Shown piece by piece: positions 25,997 through 35,946 of a stretch of DNA of 50,601 bases (the stretch's first letter is position 1; the number at the start of each line of letters is the position of its first letter). Both the position numbers and the translations under genes were made by a program. The notes under the pieces are model-generated. The model was not told the DNA's origin. It made no database searches and saw only the letters and a list, made by a program, of their open reading frames with translations. Origin of the DNA: Massilia glaciei (GTDB lineage: Bacteria > Pseudomonadota > Gammaproteobacteria > Burkholderiales > Burkholderiaceae_D); contig NZ_PXWF02000235.1 in the NCBI RefSeq assembly GCF_003011895.2, positions 1 to 50,601 on the forward strand, in the 5' to 3' direction.

Positions 25997-26793
25997 ACGT
26001 CGTTCAAAGGGCGCTGCGCTTCTTCTGCCAGGGGTACGGCCTGGTCGGCATCGTCGACGTGCCCGAGCGCCCGCTCGCGCGCGGCGTCCTGATCGTCACC
26101 GGCGGCCCCCAGTACCGGGTCGGCAGCCACCGCCAATTCACCCTGTTGGCGCGCACGCTGTCGGCGCGCGGCGTGCCGGTGATGCGCTTCGACCAGCGCG
26201 GCATGGGCGACAGCGAGGGCGATCCGCGCAGCTTCGACACCATCAACGACGACATCGGGGCGGCCGTGAAAGAATATTTCAGACAGGTGCCAGAAATGAA
26301 AGAATTGGTCATCTGGGGCCTGTGCGACGGCGCCACCGCCGCCGTGTTCTACGCCGTCACCGACGCGCGTGTGCGCGGGCTGGTGCTGGTCAACCCGTGG
26401 GTCCGCTCGCCCGAGGGCGCCGCCCGCGTCAACCTGCGCCACTACTACCTGGGGCGGCTGGGCGAGCGCGAGTTTTGGAAAAAGGTCGCCACCGGAAATT
26501 TCGATTTCGGCGCCAGCGCCGCCTCGCTGAGCCAGCAGATCCGGCTCGCCAGCACCGAACGCTCGGTCTCACTGCCGCAGCGCGTGAGCGACACGCTGGC
26601 CGGCTATGGCGGCCAGGTGCTGGTGGTGCTCAGCGGAGACGACCTGAGCGCGCGCGAGTTCTCCGACCTCATGGCCGAGACCGAGCTGCCGGTGCGGCGC
26701 GTCGACATCGCCGGCGCCAACCACACCTTCGCCTGCCGCAAGTGGCGCGACGAGGTGGCCGACATCAGCGCCAACTGGGTCATCTCATGGTGA
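25993..26793 (+). CDS. hydrolase 1, exosortase A system-associated (TIGR03100), Cys nucleophile
   Basis: The 266-residue alpha/beta-hydrolase-fold protein shows MRFDQRGMGDSEGDPR and an elbow IWGLCDGATAAVFY (about residues 108-121) in which Cys replaces the usual Ser. The acid is probably in SGDDLSA, and the His is in GANHTFACRKW. A Cys-Asp-His set suits thioester or acyl-transfer chemistry, so removal or transfer of an acyl group from the nearby carrier protein is a reasonable guess. It is a constant member of exosortase-A loci with no assigned substrate to my knowledge. Start and stop both overlap neighbours (ATGA upstream; seven bases downstream). Confidence 0.9.
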   Translation: MNVVQRALRFFCQGYGLVGIVDVPERPLARGVLIVTGGPQYRVGSHRQFTLLARTLSARGVPVMRFDQRGMGDSEGDPRSFDTINDDIGAAVKEYFRQVPEMKELVIWGLCDGATAAVFYAVTDARVRGLVLVNPWVRSPEGAARVNLRHYYLGRLGEREFWKKVATGNFDFGASAASLSQQIRLASTERSVSLPQRVSDTLAGYGGQVLVVLSGDDLSAREFSDLMAETELPVRRVDIAGANHTFACRKWRDEVADISANWVISW

Positions 26794-28019
26794 AGCGCGT
26801 GCTCATGATCGCGTTCCACTATCCGCCGATGCGGGGCGGCAGCGGCATCCAGCGCACCCTCACCTTCGCGCGCGGCCTGCCGCGCCACGGCTGGGAGCCG
26901 CTGGTGCTGTCGGTCAACCCGCGCGCCTACCTCGCCACCGGCGACGACCAACTGGCCGAGGGCGGCTGCACCGTGCAGCGCAGCTTCTCGCTCGACGCCG
27001 GGCGCGACCTCGCCGTCAGGGGGCGCTACCCCGGGCTGCTCGCGCTGCCCGACCGCTGGTCGAGCTGGTGGCTAAGCGCGGTGCCGGCGGCGCTGCGCAT
27101 GATCCGGCGCCACCGGCCCAGCGCGATCTGGAGCACCTACCCGATCGCCACCGCGCACCTGGTGGGGCTGAGCGTGCAGCGCATGAGCGGCTTGCCATGG
27201 GTGGCCGACCAGCGCGATCCGATGATCGAGGACGGCTACCCGGCCGATCCGCGCACGCGCCGCCTGCACTGCTGGATCGAGTCGCGCGCGGTGGCCCGCG
27301 GCGCGGCCGTGGTGTGCACCACCCCCGGCGCGCTGGCGGCCTGCCGCGCGCGCTTTCCGGCGGCGCCCGAGGCGCGCTTCGAGCTGATCGAGAACGGCTA
27401 CAACGAGGACAGCTTCGCGCCGGCGCCGCAGCAGGCGCGGGCCGGCGCCCCCTTCACGCTGCTGCACAGCGGGCTGGTCTATCCGAGCGAGCGCGACCCC
27501 GGCGCGCTGTTCTGCGCGCTCGCGACGCTACGCGACGCGGGCCGCATCGCGCCCGGCACGCTGCGCGTGCTGCTGCGCGCCAGCGGACACGACGAAGTAC
27601 TGATGCCCATGATCGCGCGCCACCGGCTCGGGGGCATCGTCGAGCTCGGGGGCGCGCTGCCGTACCGCGAGGCGCTGGCCGAAATGCAGGCGGCCGACGG
27701 CCTGCTGCTGCTGCAGGCGGCCAACTGCAACGCCCAGATCCCGGCCAAGCTGTACGAATACCTGCGCGCGCGGCGCCCGATCCTGGCCCTGACCGACGCC
27801 GCCGGCGACACTGCGGGCAAACTGCGCGCCTGCGGCATCGACACCATCGCCGCGCTCGACTCGGCCAACGCCATCGCGCCCGCGTTGCTGCTCTTCATGC
27901 GCCTGGCCGGCGGCGGCGCGGCGCCGGTCGCCAGTGCCGCCATCGTCGCCGCCCAGTCGCGCGCGGCCCGGACCGCCGAACTGGCACAGCTGTTCGACCG
28001 CATCACGGTGGCATCATGA
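26787..28019 (+). CDS. GT4-like glycosyltransferase
   Basis: The 410-residue product begins MVKRVLMIAFHYPPMRGGSG, the typical start of a group of GT4-like enzymes that assemble surface glycans. WVADQRDPMIEDGYP lies in the N-terminal domain; FELIENGYNEDSF marks the interdomain region and AQIPAKLYEYLRARRPILAL (about residue 315) the donor site, where the usual E-x7-E is degenerate. It is co-translated with hydrolase 1, suggesting that it adds the sugar carrying the module's substituent, or the substituent itself. Four-base overlap with the TPR gene follows. Confidence 0.85.
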   Translation: MVKRVLMIAFHYPPMRGGSGIQRTLTFARGLPRHGWEPLVLSVNPRAYLATGDDQLAEGGCTVQRSFSLDAGRDLAVRGRYPGLLALPDRWSSWWLSAVPAALRMIRRHRPSAIWSTYPIATAHLVGLSVQRMSGLPWVADQRDPMIEDGYPADPRTRRLHCWIESRAVARGAAVVCTTPGALAACRARFPAAPEARFELIENGYNEDSFAPAPQQARAGAPFTLLHSGLVYPSERDPGALFCALATLRDAGRIAPGTLRVLLRASGHDEVLMPMIARHRLGGIVELGGALPYREALAEMQAADGLLLLQAANCNAQIPAKLYEYLRARRPILALTDAAGDTAGKLRACGIDTIAALDSANAIAPALLLFMRLAGGGAAPVASAAIVAAQSRAARTAELAQLFDRITVAS

Positions 28020-28627
28020 TCCTCGCTTTGATCCTGGGCGGCGCGGTGGGCGCGACCTGCGGGCCCCTGGTGGCCAACGAAGCCGGCGGCGACTACACCA
28101 ACGCCGCCGACAGCGGCAAGCTGGCCGTGGTCGAGTCGTTCCACTTCACGGCCGAGGTCGAGGCGCTGCGGCGCGGCGTCTCCGACGGCCTTGGCGCCGA
28201 CATCGGCTACACGCTCGAGCGCTTCCCCAACCACCACCGCGCGCTGGCCGCGATGGCGCGGCTGAGCCAGCGCGAAAAGCGGCCCAAACCGGCGGGGGCG
28301 CGCCATTCGGTCGATTGCTACTTCGACCGGGCCATGCGTTTCGCGCCGGGAGACGCCGCCGTGCGCACCATCTACGGCAGCTACCTGCTGACCATGGGGC
28401 GCGCCGAGCCGGCGCTCGATCAGATGCGCGAAGCCCTGCGGCTCGACCCGGCCAACGCCACCACGCATTACAACCTCGGCCTTCTGCTGCTCAAGAAGAA
28501 GGACTTCGAACAGGCCCGCAAGCACGCGCACGAGGCCTACCGGCGCGGTTTCCCCCTGCAGGGCTTGAAGAACAAGCTGGTGCAGGCGGGCCAGTGGAAA
28601 GCCGACGAACCGGCCCGGCAATTGTGA
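28016..28627 (+). CDS. tetratricopeptide-repeat protein with signal sequence
   Basis: The 203-residue product starts MILALILGGAVGATCGPLVA, a short hydrophobic leader that may be a signal peptide; the Cys at 15 follows GAT, so a lipobox is doubtful. Residues from about 100 to 190 form TPR-like helices, with AVRTIYGSYLLTMGRAEPAL and TTHYNLGLLLLKKKDFEQAR as the clearest units. It probably acts in the periplasm as an adaptor in EPS export or in sorting. The start overlaps the previous stop by four bases, making it the last gene of the operon. It is distinct from the much larger PrsT TPR lipoprotein of these systems. Confidence 0.75.
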   Translation: MILALILGGAVGATCGPLVANEAGGDYTNAADSGKLAVVESFHFTAEVEALRRGVSDGLGADIGYTLERFPNHHRALAAMARLSQREKRPKPAGARHSVDCYFDRAMRFAPGDAAVRTIYGSYLLTMGRAEPALDQMREALRLDPANATTHYNLGLLLLKKKDFEQARKHAHEAYRRGFPLQGLKNKLVQAGQWKADEPARQL

Positions 28628-28639
28628 TATATAATTTAA

Positions 28640-28879
28640 TCCCCCCGCGACTGGGCGGCGTCGATCGCCGACGACCACCTTGGCGTCATACTCAACTACA
28701 CAAACAGCGGGGGCGTTGTCGGCGACAGGCGGTTTTTCAGCCTCATCATGCTTTTCTTCAAGCACCAAACCCACCACCGCGGCCAGCTGTCGACCATGCT
28801 TTCCCAGGCCGGCCACGAGGTCGGCGTCACCGACCTGCTGGCGCTCATCCCGAACCAGGCCAGGAGCGGCACAGTATGA
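28640..28879 (+). pseudogene. C-terminal remnant of a DinB family protein
   Basis: Immediately after the TPR gene, the frame from 28640 to the stop at 28877-28879 reads through 79 codons with no suitable start. It includes FFKHQTHHRGQLSTMLSQAG followed by VTDLLALIPN, the C-terminal metal-site helix and tail of DinB family proteins, which are normally about 165 residues. The N-terminal half with the first His ligand is missing, since a TAA at 28637 closes the frame. The stop overlaps the ATG of the VOC gene, as if a dinB-VOC pair had been cut by a rearrangement that brought in the EPS operon end. Confidence 0.78.
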
Positions 28880-29249
28880 TCGACCACACCGGCGTTGTCG
28901 TCTCCGACATCGAAAGAAGAAAAGCGTTTTACCTGGCGGCGTTCGAACCGATCGGCTACGCGATGCTGCTCGAGATCGCCGCCTCGGTCACCGGGCATGC
29001 CGATGTCGCCGGCTTCGGCGAGGCGCCCAAGCCCGACTTCTGGATCAGCTCGGGAAGTCCGAACAAGCCGCCGGTCCACGTCGCCATCCGGGTCGCCCAA
29101 CGCTTGATGGTAGACGCGCTCCACCACGCCGCCGGCGGCGCGGACAACGGCGCGCCCGGCCCGCGCCCGCACCACCACCCGAATTGCCACGGCGGCTTCG
29201 TGCGCGGCCCTGACGGGCACGACATCGAAGCGGCGTGCCACGAACCAGC

Positions 29250-29253
<4 letters not shown>
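28876..29253 (+). CDS. VOC family protein (glyoxalase/bleomycin-resistance fold)
   Basis: The 125-residue product starts MIDHTGVVVSDIERRKAFYL, the first beta-alpha-beta unit of the vicinal oxygen chelate fold, and ends GFVRGPDGHDIEAACHEP, the typical closing strand with the metal-binding Glu. Members bind a metal and act on small molecules or confer antibiotic resistance; the substrate here is unknown. Its ATG overlaps the stop of the DinB remnant, so it has lost the original operon start and now depends on read-through from the EPS operon or a cryptic promoter. The 3' end overlaps the convergent prsR gene by four bases. It is probably a bystander to EPS synthesis. Confidence 0.88.
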
Positions 29254-30567
<1,314 letters not shown>

Positions 30568-30596
<29 letters not shown>

Positions 30597-32574
30597 CGAG
30601 TGCCTCCCTCATGTCGTGCAGCGGTAAGATCACACGGAACGTCGTGCCCTCCGACTCGGCGCTGGCCACCTGCAGCTCGCCGCCAAGTTCGCGAATGTAT
30701 TCACGGCTCTCGAACACGCCGATGCCCATGCCGGCCGTCTTGGTCGTCACAAAAGGCTTGAACAGGCCCTCGCGCATGAAGCCGGCGCTCATGCCCAGGC
30801 CCGTGTCGGCCACCTCGACGACGGCGCAGTCGCCCTCGCGCAGCAGGCGCACCGCCACCTCGCCATGGCGCGAGGTGGCCTCGATCGCGTTCTGGATCAG
30901 GTGCCCGAGGACGCGCTCGAGCCGGCCCCGGTGCGCCAGCACGAACAGGGCCGGATCGCGCACCACCAGCGCCGGGCGCGGCTCGGCCAGCGACTTGGCC
31001 TCCACCGCCTGCTCGAGCAGGCGCGCGAGGCGTTGCGGCTGCGAGGCGTCGTCCGGGTCGCCGCGGCCCAACTTTTGCAGCAATGTCTGCATCTTGCGCA
31101 CCGAGTGGTCGAGCGTGCCAAGCACGTCGGCCTGGAACTCCGGATTGTGTTTATGCTTGTCGGCGTTGGCCAGCAGCAGCGAGAACTGGCACACCAGGTT
31201 CTTCAGGTCGTGCACGATGAAGGTCGACACGCGGTTGAAGGACTCGAACTGGCGCGCCACCAAAAGGCTGTTGAGCGATTCGCGGTGCGCCAGATAACTG
31301 GCGGCCTGGCTGCCGGCGATCTTGAGCACGTCGGTGACCTCCCAGTTGAGCGCGAGCGGCGCGCGCGGACGCGCCAGCGCGACCAGCCCGAACAGGCGTC
31401 CGTGCAGGGTCAGGGGCACCACCACCCACAAATCGGGCACCGCCAGCAGCGCGCCCGGAAGCGGCGGATGCGGATTGGCGCGCGCCTCGCCGGCCGCGTC
31501 GACGACCCACTGGCGCGATTCGATGAAGGCGAAAAAATCGCCGTTGACATCGACCCCCTGCGACTGCGATGGCATGTTCCAGGCGCCCGCCGCCTCGCAC
31601 ATGTCGCCGTCGCGCCGCAGCCACAGGGCGCCGGCCGGGCTCTCGACCAGCCCCGCCACGGCAGCGATGGCGCGCAAGTTGAGGTCGGGGCCATCCTCGG
31701 ACAGCACCCGCGTGAAGCGCCACCACTCCTCGCGGTAGTCGAAGCGGCTGGTGTACAGGTGCTTGTTGATCATCACCTTCAGGCGCGCGCGCAAGGCGCC
31801 CGAGAACAGCACCCCGGCCAGCACGATGCAGGCGCCGCACAGGAACGCGAACTGCATGACGCGGCCCCAGTCGCCGCCGATGAAGCGCAGGTAGTAGGCG
31901 CTCAGCGCCATCGCCAGCAGGTAGATGGCCGAGCCGATCAGGGCGGCCGAGTGGAACATGAGCCGGCGCGAGAGCGCCATGCCGCTGGCCCAGGCCGGGT
32001 TGCGCGCGGCCGAAACGGCCAAGAGCGGCACGGTGAGCGCGTTGGCGATGCCGCGCGCGGCGTCGATTTCGGGGTTGATCCGGCTAAACAGCGCGGCGTC
32101 GCTGTAGAGGAAAAAATCGTAGCCGAACAAGGCGCCGACGCCGATGCAGGCGAACTTGATGGCCCAGCGCTCGGCCACCGGCGTGTTGCGGTAGAGCTGC
32201 TCGACGAGCAGCATGCCGAGCACCGACAGCATCAGGCGCGCGCCGATGACCGCCATCGGCGGGCCGCCGCCCAGGCTGGCCGCGCCCAGCGCCAGGATCA
32301 GGCCGAGGCAGAGCTTCCAGCGCGCGCGCGCCGGCCCGATCAGCATCAGCAGCAGCGCCGCCCACCCGCAGGTGCGCACCGTTTCGAGCGGCGCGCCGGC
32401 GATGGCGCCCAGGCCCGAGGCCAGCGCGCCGCTCCACAACGCGCTGACCAGGCAGGCCAGCGCCAGCGCGGCGGCGTGCACGCGCGCGCGCCAGCGTCCG
32501 GCCAGCACCAAAAACAGCATCAGGAAACCGAGGGCGGCAATGCCATGGCTGAAACCGAGGACGACGGCCTGCAT
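30568..32574 (-). CDS. prsK: XrtA/PEP-CTERM system sensor histidine kinase PrsK
   Basis: The 668-residue product starts MQAVVLGFSHGIAALGFLM and has about eight membrane spans to residue 285, then a GAF-like sensing region, then a kinase core. The H-box is STFIVHDLKNLVCQFSLLL with His at about 455; LIQNAIEATSRHG is the N-box, VADTGLGMS the G1 box and GMGIGVFESREYI the G2 region. It would phosphorylate PrsR in response to an unknown membrane or envelope signal. The start overlaps the stop of the sugar transferase gene by one base. Family TIGR02916 from memory; length fits. Confidence 0.94.
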
Positions 32575-33965
32575 CAGCGGCTGCCCTTGCCGAACACGAC
32601 CACCTGCACGGTGTCGATCAGGATCAGCAGATCGAGGAACAGGCTGTTGTTCTTGACGTAGTAAAGGTCGTACTGCAGTTTCTCGATGGCGTCGCCGACC
32701 GAGGCGCCGTACTGGTAGCGCACCTGCGCCAGCCCCGTCACGCCCGGCTTGATGCTGTGGCGCACGTTGTAGTAGGGCACTTCGGCATTGAGCTGCTCGA
32801 CGAAATAGGCGCGCTCGGGGCGCGGCCCGACGAAACTCATGTCGCCCCTGAGGACATTGAGCATCTGCGGCAACTCGTCGATGCGCAATTTGCGGATCAG
32901 GCGCCCGACGCGCGTGACGCGCGGATCGTTGGCCGAGGCCCAGGTCGGCGTGCCACCCTTTTCGGCGTCGCGCCGCATGCTGCGGAACTTGAGCACCTTG
33001 AAGATGCGCCCGTTGCGCCCCACCCGCTCCTGCTGGTAGAACACGGGCGCGCCGTCCTCGCACGCGATGCAGGCGGCGGTGACGAGCATCACGGGCGCGG
33101 TGGCGATGGTGATGAAGGTGCTCGCGAGCAGATCGAAGATGCGCTTCGAGCTCGCGCGCAGGAAGCTCTGGTCGAAGCCGCCGCCGAAAATCAGATAGCT
33201 CGGCTGGAGCGAATCGATGCGGATCTGGCAGGCCTCGCGCTCGAAGAAGGTGGCCGCGTCGACCACCTTGACGCCGCCGAGCGCGCATTCGAGCAATTGG
33301 CGGTTCGGAAAAAAGCTGCTGCGCCGGTTCGACACCGTGACCACGATCTCGCTGGCCTCGTATTTTTGCGCCATGACCAGCAGCGTCTCGCCGAGCGGGA
33401 GCAGGTCGGCCTCGGCCACGCAGTTCTCCTCGCCCGGAATCGGCACGCAACCGACCACATTGAACTGGTGGAGGCCGAATTTGCTGCCGGCCAGGTCGAT
33501 GCACTCGCGCGCGAGCGCCCCGCTGCCGATGAAAATGACGCGCGCCTCGAGCAGCGCCGACTCGGCCGACTTGAACACCACCAGCCGCGTGAGCACCACG
33601 CCGGCCGCGCCGAGGGCGAAGATGACGCTGCTGATGCCGCGGCCGAAATAGAACTCGGGCCGGATCGCGATCAGCGCGCTGAGCAGCCCGAAGCCGAGCG
33701 CGAACGAGGGCATGATGCGGATCAGGGTGGTGCGGATGCCCTCCTTCGCGCTATGCTGGTACATGCCGAGCGCGCTCATGCTGAAGATGATGACGAGCGC
33801 GAAGGTGAGCGAGGACAGATACAAATTGTCGGCCCGAAACCTCCCCTGTGCGTCCGAGACCCACAGCGCCGACGCCAGGCTGGCCGAGGCGAGCAGCATC
33901 AGCAACTCCAGAAGCAGCAGGATGAACGCCATTTTTGAAACATAATGATTAAAAATGCGTATCAC
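32574..33965 (-). CDS. XrtA system initiating sugar transferase (TIGR03013, EpsB-type)
   Basis: The 463-residue protein has four or five N-terminal spans, a CoA-binding-like middle domain starting ARVIFIGSGALARECIDLAG, and the C-terminal bacterial sugar transferase domain: KRIFDLLASTFITIATAPVM, YQQERVGRNGRIFKVLKFRS and LRIDELPQMLNVLRGDMSFV with PRPERAYF. It transfers a sugar phosphate onto undecaprenyl phosphate and so starts each EPS repeat. It is first in an operon with prsK and prsR, so the enzyme that initiates synthesis is co-expressed with the regulators. ATG at 33965, start MIRIFNHYVSKMAF. Confidence 0.93.
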   Translation of the reverse strand: MIRIFNHYVSKMAFILLLLELLMLLASASLASALWVSDAQGRFRADNLYLSSLTFALVIIFSMSALGMYQHSAKEGIRTTLIRIMPSFALGFGLLSALIAIRPEFYFGRGISSVIFALGAAGVVLTRLVVFKSAESALLEARVIFIGSGALARECIDLAGSKFGLHQFNVVGCVPIPGEENCVAEADLLPLGETLLVMAQKYEASEIVVTVSNRRSSFFPNRQLLECALGGVKVVDAATFFEREACQIRIDSLQPSYLIFGGGFDQSFLRASSKRIFDLLASTFITIATAPVMLVTAACIACEDGAPVFYQQERVGRNGRIFKVLKFRSMRRDAEKGGTPTWASANDPRVTRVGRLIRKLRIDELPQMLNVLRGDMSFVGPRPERAYFVEQLNAEVPYYNVRHSIKPGVTGLAQVRYQYGASVGDAIEKLQYDLYYVKNNSLFLDLLILIDTVQVVVFGKGSR

Positions 33966-34147
33966 GGCCCCTCCGCAAAGTCACGCCTGTCCCGTGCGCA
34001 AGCGCAGGAACGACGACTTCATCATGGATGACTATTGCAAAACAGTCATTGATTGGCGACAAGCGGCCACGGCCGTTTAAGCCTTCGCGGACATTCCCAT
34101 TGCAAATAGACTATAGTGATGCCTCCTTACAAAACAATATTCATGCC
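33966..34147. other. Divergent intergenic region between the EPS locus and nadB
   Basis: These 182 bases separate the last EPS operon (leftward) from nadB (rightward) and are noticeably richer in A and T than the genes, so promoters for both are expected. A TATAGT at 34112-34117 could be a -10 box for nadB, but the nearest TTGCAA is only six bases upstream, so no good pair was found. No sigma-54 site with correct GG-N10-GC spacing was seen upstream of 33965; the closest has a nine-base spacer. Confidence 0.4.
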
Positions 34148-35776
34148 ATGAAATTTGACGTCGCTATTGTCGGCAGCGGCCTGGCCGGATTGTCGGTCGC
34201 CCTGCACCTGGCGCAAACGCGCACCGTCGCCATCATCTCCAAGCGGGCGCTGCTCGACGGGGCGAGCAACTGGGCCCAGGGCGGCATCGCCGCCGTGCTC
34301 GATTCAAGCGACAGCCACGCCGAGCACATCAACGACACCCTGGTCGCCGGCGGCGGCCTGTGCGACGAGGCGGCCACGCGCTACATCGTCGAGCACGGGC
34401 GCGAGGCGATCGAATGGCTGATCGAGCAGGGCGTGCCGTTCACGCGCGACCCGAGCGCCGAGATGGGATTCCACCTGACGCGCGAGGGCGGGCACAGCGC
34501 GCGCCGGATCATCCACGCGGCCGACGCCACCGGCCACGCGGTGCAGGTCACGCTCGAACAGAAGGTGCGCGCGCACCCGAACATCAGCCTGTTCGAGCAC
34601 CACTGCGCGATCGACGTGATCACCTCCGACAAACTGGCCGGCGGCAAGGTGCACGCGGGCGCGCCGCACAGCCCGAGCCAGCCGCGCTGTTGCGGCCTGT
34701 ACGTGCAGAATGTGAAAAGCGGCGAGGTGCTCACCTTCGAGGCCGAGCACACCGTCATGGCCACCGGCGGCGCCGGCAAGGTCTACCTGTACACCACCAA
34801 TCCCGACACCGCCACCGGCGACGGCATCGCGATGGCCTGGCGCGCCGGCTGCCGCGTCTCGAACATGGAGTTCATCCAGTTCCATCCGACCTGCCTGTAC
34901 CACCCGTACGCCAAATCGTTCCTGATCACCGAGGCGATCCGCGGCGAGGGCGGCCTGCTCAAGCTGCCGCCCGAGGCGGGCGCGGCGGCCGGCACCCGCT
35001 TCATGCCGATGTACGACGAGCGCGGCGAACTGGCCCCGCGCGACGTGGTCGCGCGCGCGATCGACTTCGAGATGAAGAAGCGCGGGCTCGACTACGTGCA
35101 GCTCGACATCAGCCACCAGAGCGCCGAATTCCTCATCGAACACTTCCCGACGATCTACGCGCGCTGCCTCGAGCTCGGCATCGACATCACGAAGGAGCCG
35201 ATTCCCGTGGTGCCGGCGGTGCATTTCACGTGCGGCGGCATCGTCACCGACCTCGACGGGCGCACCGACATCCCCGGCCTGTACGCGGTCGGCGAGACGG
35301 CCTGCACGGGGTTGCACGGCGCCAACCGGCTGGCCAGCAACTCGCTGCTCGAATGCCTCGTGATCGGGCGCGCGTGCGCGCACTACATCGCCGGCGAGGC
35401 GCGCGCCGAGACGCCGGCGCTGCCGGCCTGGGACGAGAGCCGGGTCACCAACGCCGACGAGGAGGTGGTGATCGCCCACAACTGGGACGAGTTGCGCCGC
35501 TTCATGTGGAACTACGTGGGGATCGTGCGCACGACCAAGCGGCTCGAGCGGGCCCAGCACCGGATCGCGCTGCTCAAGGAGGAGATCGACGAGTACTACC
35601 GCAACTTCCGCATCACGCACGACCTGCTCGAGTTGCGCAACCTGGTCGACGTCGCCTCGCTGATCGTCACGAGCGCGTTGTCGCGCCACGAAAGCCGCGG
35701 CCTGCACTTCAGCCGCGACTACCCGGACACGCTGCCGAAGGCGCTGCCCAGCGTGCTGACCCCGCCGCGCCGCTAG
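34148..35776 (+). CDS. nadB: L-aspartate oxidase
   Basis: The 542-residue flavoprotein starts MKFDVAIVGSGLAGLSVALH, the FAD-binding Rossmann motif. GASNWAQGGIAAVL, the active-site region FHLTREGGHSARRIIHA and GANRLASNSLLECLVIGRA match L-aspartate oxidase along its whole length. It oxidises aspartate to iminoaspartate, the first step of NAD synthesis, with oxygen or fumarate as acceptor. The products of nadA and nadC, encoded 5 kb away on the other strand, complete quinolinate formation and conversion. The ATG at 34148 is preferred over an upstream in-frame ATG at 34028 because it gives the usual short N terminus. Confidence 0.96.
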   Translation: MKFDVAIVGSGLAGLSVALHLAQTRTVAIISKRALLDGASNWAQGGIAAVLDSSDSHAEHINDTLVAGGGLCDEAATRYIVEHGREAIEWLIEQGVPFTRDPSAEMGFHLTREGGHSARRIIHAADATGHAVQVTLEQKVRAHPNISLFEHHCAIDVITSDKLAGGKVHAGAPHSPSQPRCCGLYVQNVKSGEVLTFEAEHTVMATGGAGKVYLYTTNPDTATGDGIAMAWRAGCRVSNMEFIQFHPTCLYHPYAKSFLITEAIRGEGGLLKLPPEAGAAAGTRFMPMYDERGELAPRDVVARAIDFEMKKRGLDYVQLDISHQSAEFLIEHFPTIYARCLELGIDITKEPIPVVPAVHFTCGGIVTDLDGRTDIPGLYAVGETACTGLHGANRLASNSLLECLVIGRACAHYIAGEARAETPALPAWDESRVTNADEEVVIAHNWDELRRFMWNYVGIVRTTKRLERAQHRIALLKEEIDEYYRNFRITHDLLELRNLVDVASLIVTSALSRHESRGLHFSRDYPDTLPKALPSVLTPPRR

Positions 35777-35791
35777 TTTCCCAAGCCCCCG

Positions 35792-35827
35792 ATTGCAAAC
35801 ATTTAACAATCGGGGTCAGACCCCGAT
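35792..35827. repeat. GGGGTCAGACCCC palindromic repeat, copy 1
   Basis: Sixteen bases after the nadB stop, ATTGCAAACATTTAAC runs into a perfect 19-base palindrome with arms ATCGGGGTC and GACCCCGAT around a central A (35809-35827). A second copy, differing slightly and mostly inverted, lies at 35896-35927. The structure resembles short interspersed REP-like sequences of Oxalobacteraceae and could also act as a transcription stop after nadB. Confidence 0.7.
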
Positions 35828-35895
35828 AGCGGAACATTGCGACGCGAACATGCGGCGCAGAGCGCGTACAAGTGCGCCCGCGAAACATTTCGCAA

Positions 35896-35927
35896 CCGGG
35901 GTCTGACCCCGATTGTGAACATTTAAC
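35896..35927. repeat. GGGGTCTGACCCC palindromic repeat, copy 2
   Basis: CGGGGTC-T-GACCCCG (35897-35911) is followed by ATTGTGAACATTTAAC, almost the same 16-mer that precedes the palindrome of copy 1 (ATTGCAAACATTTAAC). So the 16-mer keeps its orientation but changes sides relative to the palindrome. The copy ends about 20 bases before the start of the transporter gene, placing it in that gene's leader or promoter. Confidence 0.7.
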
Positions 35928-35946
35928 GATTTTGCTTGGGCCACGA

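Noticed and set aside
33966-34000. Minus-strand CAGGCGTGACTTTGCG as a sigma-54 site for the sugar transferase-prsK-prsR operon
   Set aside because: The spacing between GG and GC is nine, not ten, and the flanking consensus bases are absent.
34100-34117. TTGCAA and TATAGT upstream of nadB as a promoter pair
   Set aside because: They are separated by only six bases, far too few for a sigma-70 promoter.
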